The notes beneath the pieces are model-generated. The model was not told the DNA's origin and did not search any database. It worked only from the letters and a program-made list of their open reading frames with translations. Positions 22,201 through 33,956 of a stretch of DNA of 64,000 bases are shown piece by piece. The DNA is from [Phialemoniopsis] sp. UDSM-2020 (Eukaryota > Ascomycota > Sordariomycetes > Thyridiales > Thyridiaceae), in the NCBI GenBank assembly GCA_018873225.1, contig JAEILZ010000008.1:3038001-3102000 (forward strand), in the 5' to 3' direction. Position 1 is the stretch's first letter; each line of letters begins with the position of its first letter. Position numbers and translations under genes: made by a program.

Positions 22201-22842
22201 AGGCTAGCTGTTGGTTGTAAATGAAATGAATAGATAGCATTGTGTCTTGATCGAATGAATTGATGCATTTTCAAACATCAGACCTCCTCTGTGCCCCGCG
22301 TACCCGTCTTACATGGATCTTGACCCTGGAAACACGATGACATCGTCGCTAAGACCGCATCAACAAATCACAAAGCAGTTCACTGCATCCCTTCTCGGTC
22401 TCCTCCCCGTCTTCTCATCGCCATCGCTCATGACAGCCACCATCCAGTTCACCACCCCCAAGCTACCCCTCCAATGACCGCAAATGACGCGCTCCGGTGT
22501 CGCATCCGCCCAGGCGTGCCGCGCGGTGCGGAGGAGGTTCCCTGGCTCGGTGGAGCCCTTGTCAGTATCCGCCACTACAGGGATCCCCCCAGTACCCATG
22601 AATAGAGGGGCTTGAGGGGGACCTATAGCGGGGCTTCTCCATGTCGCACAGCATTTCAGAGGCGTCGAATAGCACAAGACTCGTCATTCCGAATTAGTAA
22701 TTCTTGATCGCGATAAGTCCGCGAATTCCACGACAATCGATTATCTGGAAATTTTCTAAACAGAGAGATTACAGCAAGCAGTGCATAGTCTCAATCAATT
22801 GCAAACGACTAGACAGCTGAAGGAAACACCAAATCCACGATC
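22201..22842. other. intergenic spacer
   Basis: About 640 bases between two plus-strand genes. It holds the decarboxylase 3' UTR and the promoter of the SnoaL-like gene. No gene or clear repeat is visible. Confidence 0.5.
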
Positions 22843-23407
22843 ATGTCGTCCAGCTACACCTCGAGCTACCCCGCTGACGTCAAGGTGCGCCCCGACGTTG
22901 AGGCCTTCGTCTCCGACTTCTTTAGGCTATCAGACACGCCCGGCGAGCACGACAAGTACGTCGACCAGTTCACCAAAGATGCGACGTTCATTCTCGCCTC
23001 GAAAGTGAGCAAGGGCTCCGATGGTACGTTCTATCAGGAAGATTTGACGCAGGTGAACTTTAGATCGCTAACGTGCTTCGCCCTGTTCGTGTAGAGATCC
23101 GCGTCACGAGAGAAGGCATGTGGTCCGCAGTAGCCTCCCGCAAACACACCGTACACAAGGTCTTCCCATTCGGAAACAATGCCACCGAGATTATGATGTA
23201 TGGCACAGTCGATCTGGGCCTGAAGGCAGGAGGCAACATCCTGTCAGAGTGGGCAGCGCATGCCCAGCTAGACTTCAGCGGCGATAAGGGACGGTTGTCT
23301 TTCTATCAAGTCTATTTGGTAAGTCTTCCATTCATCACCCATGATCGTTTGGCTAGGAGCTGACATGTGTCTAGGACACTGGGGCCAAGAACCCGTACAA
23401 GAAGTGA
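22843..23407 (+). CDS. SnoaL-like/NTF2-fold small protein
   Basis: Three exons (22843-23023, 23095-23318, 23375-23407) close to 145 residues; the last exon encodes only ten residues and the stop. The pattern of an N-terminal helix (VRPDVEAFVSDFFRLSD), FTKDATFIL, then beta-rich segments ending LSFYQVYLDT is that of the SnoaL-like NTF2 superfamily, where the cone-shaped pocket binds small hydrophobic molecules. Fungal homologues are frequent in catabolic and secondary-metabolite clusters and can be isomerases, hydrolases or binding proteins. It is convergent with the alpha/beta hydrolase gene, only about 125 bases apart. The precise role is unknown. Confidence 0.8.
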
Positions 23408-23531
23408 TCCAAAGAGGCGCCCAGTAACACGCACAGCGGCCGTCATAGAGCATAGCTCAGGAGTATTTGATAGAGCATATACAATCCCAGCAGTAGTATT
23501 TCCCCTTGTCGCAAGCCTCATTTCGACCTTT

Positions 23532-24529
23532 CTATGACAGGCTGGACAGCAACTTGAGTATGTGTGACCCTACTTCGTCCGCAGCTTCGATGCAGTGCCA
23601 GTGACCAACACCGTCGAACACTTCCAATGTCTTCGACTTGTCATCCGTGCCCCATCTGATGGAATGATTAGTTTGGAGTTCTGACCGAAGGACACTCTCG
23701 TATGGAAACACTTACTCGCTCAGAATAACGCGAGAGTCCACTACAGGACTGGTCTTGTCCTCCGCACCAGCCACGATGAGAACGGGGCTCTTGGCCTTGG
23801 TGTACTCCGGTCGCTTTGCTTGGGCAATAGCCTGGCACACTCCAGCATAGCCCTCCACCTTCTGAGATAGGATCAGGGCGCGGATGAAAGCCTTGTGCGT
23901 CTGTGTCGCCCGAGAACCCGTGGCGGCGATTGGGATGGTATCAGCCATCGACTCCATGCCAGCTAAAGGCCAAAAGTGTGAGCATTTCCCTTCACCGTAT
24001 ACTCCCAGGCTATGACGCTCTTACCTTCTCGCACCTTGGCTATCCTAGCAGTGAAGATATCCCCAAGGGCTGGCTTGGGCAGAACTGGCCCAATGAGAAC
24101 AGCGCCTTTCAAGCTGTGTTTCGCGGCCAGATTGGAGACAACGATACCGCCCATGGAATGCCCTCCAATGACTACTTGCTCGGGGGTGAGCTGGAGATGT
24201 CGGAGGAGCGCCTCGACATCATCGCCGATCGACTCGAAAGTAGGGCCAGCGCTTCCCGGCGCAAGCTCTGACATACCGCTACCTGCAAGATTATCAGTCT
24301 CTAGAGCCACCGAGTAACCATCCTTTAGCCAATCAGCCTCACCATGAACATCCAGAGCTACGCTGGAATAGCCTGCACTCGCAACTTGGTTCATGACAGA
24401 GCCATAAAAGGCATGTGACGATCCAAGACCATGGATCAACACCAGTGTCGGTGCCGCCGCCTTCTGGGCTGCTCCCGCATCTACACGGTGGTAGTAGAGC
24501 TTCTTGTCTCCTGACTGAAAGAAAGGCAT
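23532..24529 (-). CDS. alpha/beta hydrolase (3-oxoadipate enol-lactonase-like)
   Basis: Proposed exons 24529-24343, 24282-24025, 23962-23716 and 23655-23532 give 271 residues. The first intron (24342-24283) is 60 nt, in phase and without a stop, so a naive translation reads through it. Splicing it gives LDVHGSGMSE, the usual strand-loop of the fold, in place of a 20-residue insert. The oxyanion HGLGSS, nucleophile GGHSMGG (Ser about 105), acid Asp in VAGAEDKTSP and base His in GVGHWH complete the catalytic triad. The fold subgroup is closest in form to 3-oxoadipate enol-lactonase and related C-C or ester hydrolases. That would suit a step after intradiol cleavage, but the assignment is inference. 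Start chosen at the ATG giving MPFFQSGDKK. Confidence 0.85.
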
Positions 24530-25096
24530 CTTGTCGATATCACACAATGCAGAATAGCTGGCACCTCGAAGACCAGACGCGGACCTCACAGAACCAAGAC
24601 ACGACTACGTTTGACTCTCACATGCGCCATTAGTGCAATCGGACCTGCCACCCAACTTTAGTACGGGCCGTCTCCAAGCAATTGCATCTAGGTAGACGCT
24701 AAACTGGAGACGGCCAACATTTCCAATCGCCTCGAACCTTTTGGGGAAGCTTACTAGCAGCGAGCGCGGGACGCCGAAGCTCTCACACCAACGTCGGCTA
24801 AAGACTGGGCGGAGTCGGCAATGGGACCGGATCCGCCTCCATCGCTACTCTCCCCACACCCACCATTGTACAGGAAGCTCCACTGGCTAACCAACGATAT
24901 CGGGTACCTTTGGAGAGCTAAGCTCGGGTGAGCAATTATTAATTTTTGGAGACTTTGTAGATAGCTGGATTGCTCCGGACTTTCATGATGGAGCATCGCA
25001 TCATCACCGCAGTCGTACGATACGGCCTCTTCCCCGTCACTGAACGATAACATCTTCCTTTCTCAGGACGGCAAGCGAGACAAGAGTCTTGTGAAG
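24530..25096. promoter_or_regulatory. divergent promoter between alpha/beta hydrolase and CoA-transferase
   Basis: 567 bases between outward-read genes. A short inverted repeat, GGCGGA at 24808-24813 and TCCGCC at 24832-24837, frames CGG-containing sequence and may be a regulator site; it is short enough to be chance. No gene is supported. Confidence 0.4.
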
Positions 25097-27010
25097 ATGG
25101 AGAACGGTACCAACGGGACCAACGGCGCCAACGGCACGAAGAAGGGCTACTCGTCGACCGCCGAGGCCAGGCGCATCTTCGACGTCGTGTGCGGCCTCTT
25201 TGACGAGACGAGTCTCCCGGCCAGCGTGCGGGACTTTCAGGATCGGCTGTCCTTCACGGCCACGCGCGATGCGCCCTACTTCCCCATCCCGCTCAAGGAG
25301 ACCGAGACCACAGCGGCGCTCAAGGCCGTCGAGGGTGCCGTAGCCTGCCTGCTGGCGGACCTCAAGACTGGTGGAGATCAGGCTCGCCATGTCACTGTGA
25401 ACTTGGAGAAGACGACGGCCTTCCTGTGCCAGGCTTACATGGCCAAGGTCGCCGGACTCGGGAAGCTAGACCCGAGCGTGAAGAAGATGCTCAAAGGTAG
25501 ACACTGATATGTTTTCCGAGGAAAAGAAATGGCCTTCAGGGCAGCATCTAACACACAGGCAGATACGGACTTGCTTCAGGCCCAGTCCAACCCATACCGC
25601 CGCATGTCTGCAAACCTCTACGCGACCAAGACGCCTGGCGAGTACTACCACATCCACGGCAGTCTCGAGGCCTCGACTACGCTCGAGATGATCGGCCTCA
25701 AGTCGCACAGGCCGGAGCTCCAGACACACGAGGATATTGTAGGCGCCATCGAGCCTGCTGTGCAAAGGTTTACCACGGAGGAGCTCGAGAAGATGAATGC
25801 CGAGAAGCGACAAGCCGGTGTCCCTGCTCTGAAGCATGAAGACTTCGTCCAGACATCGCACGTAAGTGGAGAACGAGGACTTGAAGTTTCCCCAGCACGG
25901 GGACTAACATCTTGACCTGTAGGGAAAGACAAACCTGAAGCTCCCTCCGTGGTCCGTCGAGAACCTCGAGGACCGCACGCCAAAATGCCCGCTCCCCTCG
26001 GCCTCAGCCCAGGCACCCGTCAAGGTCCTCGAGGGCATCAAGGTGCTGGAGCTGTGCCGCATCATCGCCGGCCCCACCATCACCCGCATCCTCGGCGAAT
26101 ACGGCGCCGACGTGCTCAAGATCACGAGCCCGAACCTCAGCGACGTCCCCTTCTTCCAGGTCGACGGCAACATGGGCAAGCACGCGGCCGACCTCGACCT
26201 CAAGACGCCTGAGGGCCGCGAGGTGTTCGACAAGCTCCTCGCCGAGGCAGATGTCCTTGTCGACGGGTACCGCCCCGGAGCTCTGGAGAAGCTCGGCTAC
26301 GGGCCCAAGGCGCTGGCCAAGCTTGCGGAGCAGCGTGGTAAGGGCTTTGTGTATGTCAATGAGAACTGCTTCGGTTACGAGGGAGAGTGGGCCAACCGGC
26401 CTGGTTGGCAGCAGATTGCGGACTGTGTAAGTCATTGCATGCCAGTGGACATTCATGTGACATGACAATCTGACATATTGCATAGGTCAGTGGTGTCGCC
26501 TGGGAGCAAGGACGGTTCATGGGTCTCGATGAGCCCGTCGTTCCCCCCTTCCCCATCTCCGACTACGGCACGGGCTGCATCGGCGCGATCACCGCCCTGG
26601 TCGGCCTCTATCACCGCGCCGTAAAGGGAGGCTCATGGCACGGCAAGGCGTCGCTGCTGCAGTACGACCTGCTCCTGTTCAAGGTCGGCCTGCTGCCAAA
26701 GGAGGTCCAGGAGAAGCTCCTCGAGGATGCCGGCCCCGACTTCCGCGCGCTCCGGCACGCACACAGCGTCGATCATATCTCGGGCACGGCGCTGCGCAAG
26801 ATGAGGGAGCTCTACCCGCACCTGTACGACGAGGCGACCATGCTCGACCACTGGTACTCGGCGCCTTACGGGGCTGAGGTCAAGGCAGTCCTGCCGGTCG
26901 TCGAGGCCGAGAACGTCAAGACGTGTTTCAGCAGGGCCAGCCGGCCGAACGGCTCGGACGCGCCCACGTGGGACTTAAGCGGTGAGAAGGACCGCAGGAT
27001 AAGCGCCTGA
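25097..27010 (+). CDS. CaiB/BaiF family (class III) CoA-transferase-like protein
   Basis: Four exons (25097-25496, 25563-25861, 25923-26426, 26486-27010) close to 575 residues. The N-terminal third resembles a degenerate half-domain; the CoA-transferase III core begins at VLEGIKVLELCRIIAGPT and continues through YGADVLKI, DLDLKTPEGREVFDKLL and NENCFGYEGEW. Class III enzymes move CoA between carboxylic acids through an aspartyl-CoA intermediate. Here the segment that normally carries the catalytic Asp reads RPGWQQIADCVSG, with Gln at the expected position, so activity by the standard mechanism is doubtful. It may represent a divergent fungal clade. In context it could activate or accept an acid produced in the pathway. 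The region before the ATG is compact and divergent from the alpha/beta hydrolase. Confidence 0.88.
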
Positions 27011-28114
27011 GTGACGCAACTTGGTTAAATGTGAGGCGGGATTTTTCAATCATCTACATACAGCAGGCGATCCATTAATGTAAACCATGTTGGATATTTC
27101 AGGGTCTCTTCTGTTTTTCAGGCCTCAATGCTTTGTCTCACGGCACACAAGGTGGCATCGAGTCGTTCGATGCCAGGGATCGTCGGTCCAATCAAATTGA
27201 AGGCTTTAACGTCTTGTCATCCATGATGCATGAAACTCCGTCTCAACAGTGTTACCTGCTCAACTATGGATATTCATGATTCGACACCGAGGCGCAGGCT
27301 TACACTGAGCTGTTCACACTTTTTACAATATCGAAGCCAAGAACACTCTAGAATTCCTATCTAGGCAACTAAGTGATAGCTCTGAAGTAGCTAAGCCTGT
27401 TCTTGCGTCCCTCGCATCTCGTGATCTTCACTAGAAAGAACTTCCTTTATCGGACCCAGCGTCTCTCAGCGCACACCATGGACCCGCCCAGAACATGTCT
27501 AGGTGTCGGGTAGAGCAGTGCCATGTCCGTATCCGACACGAGAGTGGGGCCGGATCTCATATCCGCCAACTCCCCCCGACGCTAGACGGCCTCTGCCGAT
27601 CGCCTCGCCCCTCCGCGTTCCAGCTTCCTACGGAGCTTACCTGCGGGGAAGCACCCAAAGTAACTTGCAACTTCTCCTTCCAGGAAAGGTGCGCTGCCCG
27701 ACACGTTCCCCGAAATCCTGAAGGGCGTGCGGAGATACAGCTCTAGCGTACCGCCACAGGCTAGCCGCGCTATGTGGTCTGCTGAGCCCATTGTCCCCCT
27801 CCCCCCTCCCGGTGTCGAATGATACTCTCGTCTAGGCAAATCTACGTTACTAAGGATTGCGACCCTTGGAGCTCTGGGGGCGGGGTTTTTGACCAGTAGC
27901 AAAGTGGTCTTTTATAATCCAGTCTAGCTGGGGACCTGATACATATATCTTCCGTGGCGGAAGGCCGTACCCCCGAAGCTATATCTACTAGTCCCACACG
28001 TCAAAAAGTTCAGACTGCAATCATTCATCATTGAAACATTGTAGCATTTCACAACCTACTCCGATACTCCTTTCACACCCGTACACACACGCACGCACAC
28101 ACCTCTTTGAAAAC
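27011..28114. promoter_or_regulatory. 1.1-kb intergenic region upstream of the dioxygenase gene
   Basis: No gene is supported. A 7-bp inverted repeat, GTGTCGG at 27503-27509 and CCGACAC at 27533-27539, lies about 580 bases before the dioxygenase ATG and shares the TCGG/CCGA core of the 5.1-kb dyads. The last 40 bases before the ATG are CA-rich. Confidence 0.45.
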
Positions 28115-29249
28115 ATGGCGACCAACGGCGCGACCAACGGTCACAAGGAGGAGGGCCTCGGCCAGGAGTTCACCAAGTCGGTGATCGACTCGTTCGGCCC
28201 CAAGACCGACCCCAGACTGCGCGAGATCATGAGCTCCTTCATCCAGCACATCCACGACTTCATCCGCGAGACGCAGCTCACGACCGACGAGTGGATGACG
28301 GCCGTCAAGATGATCAACTGGAGCGGACAGATGAGCAACGACAAGAGGAATGAGGGCCAGCTCATGTGCGACATCATCGGTATTGAGAGGTAAGTTCTCG
28401 CTCGCGCATGAGTCTCGGGTATCTCATTTTCACTGGATGGCTGACGTGAGCGACAATGTAGTCTTGTGGACGACATCACCCACCGCAAGCTCGCCAAGGA
28501 GGGCCACACCGGAACCAACTCTGCCATCCTGGGCCCCTTCTGGCGCGAGGACACGCCGTGGAGGGAGAACGGCACGACCATCACCTTCGACACGCCCAAG
28601 GACGCCCAGGTCGCGTATCTGTACGGTCAGGTCACGGACTCGGCCACTGGCAAGCCCATCCCCAACGCGTCGGTCGACCTCTGGCAGGCGTCCACCAACG
28701 GTAAGGCCCTGTGCGCGTGAATTGAGAGGGAAGTGGGTGCTGACGATTGTATCCAGGTCTGTATGAGCAGCAGGATGAGAACCAGGTTGACTGCAACTTG
28801 AGGGGCAAGTTCCGCACCGACGCCGAGGGTCGCTACGCGTGCTACTGCCTCCGACCTACCCCCTACCCCGTAAGCAGTCCCACAGTGCTCCTATGAATGT
28901 GATTGATTAACTTACCATGACCTAGATCCCCAAGGACGGTCCCAGCGGCAAGATCCTCGACTTCCTTGACAGGCACCCCTTCCGCCCCGCCCACATTCAC
29001 TTCATGGTGAGTTAAAGAGGCTATACCTGACAAGGCAGTTGTGAGTGAATACTGACAGGCGCCATATAGGTCATTGCCCAGGGCTACAACACGCTCGTCA
29101 CCCAGATCTTCGACTCCGGCTCGGAGTACGTCGACAACGACAGCGTCTTCGCCGTCAAGGACGGCCTCACCGTTGAGTTTGTGCCGCGCAAGGGTGACTC
29201 CCAGGCCGACTGGCAGCTGGAGTACAACATGAGCATTAGCAAGGCTTGA
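28115..29249 (+). CDS. intradiol ring-cleavage dioxygenase (catechol/hydroxyquinol 1,2-dioxygenase type)
   Basis: Five exons (28115-28389, 28462-28700, 28757-28869, 28926-29006, 29070-29249) close to 295 residues. The N-terminal helical domain (dimerisation, EFTKSVIDSFGPKTDPRLRE) and the catalytic beta-sandwich are complete. The non-heme Fe(III) ligands are visible: Tyr in NGLYEQQD, Tyr in YACYCLRPTPYP and the His pair in RPAHIHFM. SAILGPFWRED precedes the core. The form fits fungal hydroxyquinol or catechol 1,2-dioxygenases, soluble enzymes that open the ring between the two hydroxyls. In this cluster catechol from the dihydroxybenzoate decarboxylase is the obvious substrate; hydroxyquinol is the alternative. 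No muconate cycloisomerase gene is in the window. Confidence 0.94.
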
Positions 29250-29829
29250 GCATTTGGGGTCGTGTAACAAGTAAAAACCGAGCGACTTTCTTTTTCTTTC
29301 GTCTTTTCCAGTCTTTTAAATGACAATATGAAACGAGCATGATCATCCATCATTACCAAGACAAGTCCCGAGCTTTCGGGTTCTCGCCTGATGCAGCGGG
29401 AATCGGTCGTAACTCCTACTGGTCTGCAAACAAACTAAAACTTGTTCGACCCTTCACTGGACTCTGTGCACTATTCTCGTGTCTCAATTTGAGCCACAAT
29501 GGGTCGAGCTGCTGGGTTGGGGAGGATCAGATCTTGGTGAATCCTTCAAGCGGAGGGCCTCTTAGCGCTTCTTCTAGCCACGGCCCGCTTACCGGAAGCT
29601 CGGCGATTGCACGTCTGGACATGACAAGTCGTGCATCAATAGCCTATAAGCGGGGTCGCCCCGGAAGAGGTGGAGAGTGAACACGTCAGGTCAAAAACAG
29701 TGATAACTCTCGATCCCATTCATCTCCAAGCATGGATAGATTCTCTTTCCAAGACTGTTAAGGTCAAGTCCAGTTGAAATCCCCCTCGAGAGTCAGACCG
29801 GTGATTCGCATCTTATCCCTTCCTCCGCA
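29250..29829. other. intergenic spacer
   Basis: 580 bases between two plus-strand genes with no supported gene or repeat; contains the esterase promoter. Confidence 0.5.
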
Positions 29830-30852
29830 ATGGCCTCTCCATTATTCAAAGCCGGTCTTCCCGGATACGCATCCAAGACGCTGACATACAAGTCGACGCA
29901 ACATGGCGACATCGTTCTAGATGTTGCCTACCCAGAGAACCTAGGTTCCGCGCCCCGCACCATCCTCCTGCACTATCACGGAGGCTTCCTCGTCGTCGGC
30001 GACCGCAACGCCTTCATGCCCTACTGGCTCGTGAGGGCGGCCGCAAAGCGGGGCTGGATCTTCGTCACGCCAGACTACCGCCTGATGCCTGAATCGACGG
30101 CTCAGAGCTCCGTCGAGGACGCCATCGACGCGTACCAATGGGTCCTCTCGGGCCTGCCGCAGCAGCTTGGCTTCGCGCTCGGCCCTGTCATGTTAGCAGG
30201 GTCGAGCGCCGGGGCTTACCTCGCACTTGCGACAACCGCCAGCGTGCAGAAGAAGCCGTCTGCCCTGCTGCTAATTTACGGCATGCTGGACGCGACAGCC
30301 CCTCGGTACCTTACTCCCGGAACCAACACCTTTGGCCTGCCGCCCATCGAGACGGCGGACATCCTGAAGCAGTATCCAATGGCTACCGAGGGAGACAAGA
30401 CACCCGTCTCCGGCAGGCTCATGCCGGCTGACCCGATGTCAGAGCCGCACCTCGGCCTCGTGTCGGCGCTTCACGTCGACGCGCTGTTTCTAGACTACAT
30501 GACGGGTATCAGGGGACTTGGTCGCGCCGTGGCGAAGGACGGCATCGATGCTATCCCGAGCGAGCATCGCAACTTATTCCCGGTTGCATTCGACAAGCTG
30601 TCTGGCATCCCTCCGTCCTTTTTACTCCACGGCAAGAATGACTCTGCTGTGCCTGTAGACCAGACCCTGCGTGCGGCAGAGAAGCTCAAGGCGGCTGGTG
30701 TTCAGGTCGAGATGCACACTCCTGATGACGCGCAGCACGGGTTCGATGCAGGAATTGGTGATGTCGATGTCGAGTCCGCCGAAGGCGAAAAGGTCACTGC
30801 GTACAAAACTCTAAGGAAGGCTATTCACTTCCTGGAAGCAAATGCAGCCTGA
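29830..30852 (+). CDS. alpha/beta-hydrolase esterase, HSL-like
   Basis: Single exon, 340 residues. The oxyanion-hole motif HYHGG (residues 48-52, variant of HGGG), the nucleophile elbow AGSSAGAY (Ser about 125), the acid Asp in HGKNDSAVP and the base His in DAQHGFD give a complete triad of the hormone-sensitive-lipase group of carboxylesterases. There is no signal peptide, so the enzyme is likely intracellular. It could hydrolyse an ester made by the Baeyer-Villiger enzyme or release an aromatic acid from an ester substrate; both are inference. The start at 29830 has a reasonable context (CCGCAATGG). Confidence 0.92.
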   Translation: MASPLFKAGLPGYASKTLTYKSTQHGDIVLDVAYPENLGSAPRTILLHYHGGFLVVGDRNAFMPYWLVRAAAKRGWIFVTPDYRLMPESTAQSSVEDAIDAYQWVLSGLPQQLGFALGPVMLAGSSAGAYLALATTASVQKKPSALLLIYGMLDATAPRYLTPGTNTFGLPPIETADILKQYPMATEGDKTPVSGRLMPADPMSEPHLGLVSALHVDALFLDYMTGIRGLGRAVAKDGIDAIPSEHRNLFPVAFDKLSGIPPSFLLHGKNDSAVPVDQTLRAAEKLKAAGVQVEMHTPDDAQHGFDAGIGDVDVESAEGEKVTAYKTLRKAIHFLEANAA

Positions 30853-31488
30853 GATTGTCTGTCGACTGCTTTTTTGCGATGAACGATGCCTCAGCTAAGT
30901 TGTAGAAACCAGGAATCAGGAGCAATCTCAAGAATTCAAAAGTCCTGGTGGACCATGTCACTGGTTTGCTGCACGCTGATATTCTCTCTCAATATCTGCA
31001 GCCCCGGTGCTCGGAAACACCTTACAGTGTCCGAAGCAGTGAATAGATACGTCAACAACACCAACATCATCAAGACTGTGAGATTGCTTAATTCTTATTA
31101 TCATCTTCCAATGCCTAGCTTTCGGCGTGTTGATGGTCTTGAAAGGCTGTCATTGGCCAGAATGAGTGGGTTTTGCCTCCACAGTATGCCCGAATCAGGG
31201 ATGGAAATCGGCCTCGGAGCAAAAGAGAAACGCCGAACCCGATGTGCATTTGCATGATTCAACGGCTTTCACTGCTGTTTGTCCCATCACCGTGTTTCTC
31301 AATATCTAGAGCTTTCGGTGCTACGGTCTAACCGAATCTTTTTCCCATGCATTTGCTTGTCCCTTTTGACAAATCTCTCGTCTGACAGGTACTCCAATGC
31401 AGCAGCGCTGGCTGAAGCGCTTTGCCAAGACACCCTCTGACCTCCCGACCTCCTGCTCACTCGGCCGAGTAATACGGCGGCCGCTACG
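30853..31488. other. intergenic spacer
   Basis: 636 bases between the esterase and regulator 2, both on the plus strand. No gene is supported. A palindromic CTCGGCCGAG occurs at about 31459-31468, 20 bases before the regulator ATG, and might be a self-regulatory site. Confidence 0.45.
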
Positions 31489-33956
31489 ATGTCACCTTCA
31501 GACCCATCGCCGCCGAATGGGTCAAGTAGTGAAGGATCAGGATCGCACACTGAACACTCGAAGTTCCGGCCTAGGGCGTGTGCCAGATGCAGCGCCTCAA
31601 AGCTCAAGTGCAACTGGCCAGGCGATCCTGGCTCGAGGCCGTGCGAAAGGTATGCCACTCTTCCCAGTCTCGGAGGCCATTCTCAAGCACGTGAAATCGG
31701 AGACACAGCTAATCCCGTCTCCTCAAACAGGTGCGCCCGGGCGCGGACCAAGTGCATTCTGCCGGAAGTCAAGCCCCGCGGTCCGAGACGTGGACAAGCT
31801 ACGTAAGTCTCTTTTACTTCCCAGCCCCGTCGCACTCGCTGTGACGGGAGTCGTTAGCGGGTGACCTTGTTCCCCTTTCACCTGCAGGCCGATCTGCAGG
31901 CTGATTTCAGTCATGCCAATCTTACACAAGTTCCCACTACGCGCTCTGTTAGCTTCGTCAAGAATGTTGTTTCGATGGCTGACAAACATAAATCAGCAAC
32001 CGCGTGGGCCAGCTGGAGCAGAAGCTCGACGGCATCATGTCGCTGTTGATGACGGGACAGGCACGACAGTCCCCGTCTTCGACATCACAGTCCACCCCTA
32101 GCCACACCATACAGCTACCAATCGTGACACCAGGCCCGAGCCCGAAAGATCCAATCAACCCGTACCCCGTCTTCGACACTCCGCCTCAGCTCGAGCCAGC
32201 GAATGCGAGCCCGGGGAACCAAGGACCATCACTGTCGACGTTGCGGATGTCACCATACGAGGTTGTTGAGATCATCCCAGGTTTTAACATCAACCTTCAA
32301 GATGCTGACTTGGCGCTCCACTCGTATCGTACTTTCTACTCACCTAGCTTTCCCTTCGTCCCCATCGCCAATCACATCAGCGCCCACGACCTGTACAACA
32401 ACAAACCCGTGCTCTTCCGTACCATCATGCACGTTGTCCTCCCCCACAGCGCAAAACTGCAGGCTGCCATGAAGCAGTGGTTCCGGGAAGTCATTGCGGA
32501 CAAGTTGATTGTGAAGAGGACATTCCATTTGGAGTACTTGCAGGCCCTATTGCTCTTCATTTCATGGTAGGCATTTCCGCCCATCTTTCGAATTGGCTTA
32601 TCACTGACCACTCACTCTAGGGGTGACTTTCACTACTACTTTGGCAACCAGGCCACGGGCCTGATACAGTTAGCCATCGGTCTAGTAGCGGATCTGGGCT
32701 TGAACAGGCAGCCAATGGTCGCCAACGGCACCCCGTACTCCCTTCTGAATGAAGCTGTCGAGTCCATCAAGGGACTGCAACCGCGGCCATACCACACGTC
32801 TGATGAGATGCGAGCGGTGCTGGGGTGCTTCTACATGACTTCTCTGTAATATCTTTGACCCAGCTAGAAAACTTTGTCTGTTTGCTGACCATTGCCCAAA
32901 AGCATATCGACTTTGTTCCGCAGAATGCCCGACTTTACCTTCAGCCCGTATCTCAAATTCTGCGCTGACACCATTCAGAAGACAAACGAGTACACTTCGG
33001 ATCAGTACTTGGTCGCCCTCACCCAGCTTCAAAGTCTCGTCAGTCACATATCGAGCACATTTCCTAACCACGACTTGATTACAGGTCCTCTGAGGGTGTT
33101 TGATCTCCCCACATGCATGACCGTCACGACCATGAGGAAGGAGATCGATGCCGTAGTGCATGGCTTGCCAGCTGAAATCCAGCAGAATTGTGAGTCACCC
33201 CGCTTTCGATTCTACTGAAGGGCCAGCCTGCAGTGTGCATGTCTGACAAAAGTCGCAGTCCTCCTGCAGATCTGCTACCATGGCGTTCTGATGCGCCTCT
33301 ACGAGCCGATCGTTTTCATGCAGTCCTCAACCTCACCGGACCTCGCGAGTTCGCGCCGCACCGAGTGTCTCTGGAAGTGCCTGCAGTCAGTGCTCGACAT
33401 CTTCAGCGTCTTCGAGACCATGTCGGTCGAGTGCCTCGCCACCGTACCCTTCACCGTCTCGTCGCACCTCGCCTTCGCCGTCGTGACCGCCACGCGCCTC
33501 GCCTTCCTCGAGGACGGCGACTGGGACTTAGGTCTCGCGCGCAAGGCCCTCGACCTCCCCGGCCTGGCCAAGCGCATGGAGAACCACTTCGCCGCGGCCG
33601 AGCTCTACGAGCACAACCGCGAGGTGCAGGCCGCGGCGAGCGGGCAGCAGGTCCTGCCGCGCAAGCGCAAGTACATCGACGACGAGCGGTCGACCATCGG
33701 CACGTACAGCGACAAGATGCGCTGGCTGGGCCACTGGTACAACTACAAGCTCCCCGCGGCGGACAACGGCGGCAGCATCGACATGGTCGACGCCGAGACC
33801 ATGAGCCAGATCAGGAACTCGGCCGCCGCCGCCGCCGCAGAGGCCGACATGAGCGGGCTGGCCGGGTATCCGCTCGAGTTCGACGGGGCGTTCTGGCAGG
33901 CGATCTTAAACTTCGACGGGAACTGGGCCATACCGGGGCAACCCGGACAAGTCTAA
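31489..33956 (+). CDS. Zn2Cys6 fungal-specific transcription factor (regulator 2)
   Basis: Six exons (31489-31649, 31731-31802, 31997-32566, 32621-32845, 32903-33189, 33259-33956) close to 670 residues. The zinc cluster is split by the first intron and is complete only after splicing: Cys 31, 34, 41 and 52, 55, 62. A leucine-rich segment, RVGQLEQKLDGIMSLL, follows and is a likely dimerisation coil. The middle homology region includes FHYYFGNQATGLIQLAIGL and FYMTSLISTLFRRM. The intron at 31803-31996 is unusually long (194 nt) for this locus and might hide a small exon. The last exon is markedly GC-rich and codes for a polyalanine run near 33820. It is a second candidate cluster regulator, next to the esterase and the second cupin. 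Confidence 0.88.

Noticed and set aside
26004..26483. Long minus-strand open frame opposite the CoA-transferase gene
   Set aside because: It is a shadow of GC-rich coding sequence; it has no recognisable domain, and the plus-strand frame carries clear family motifs and splice sites.
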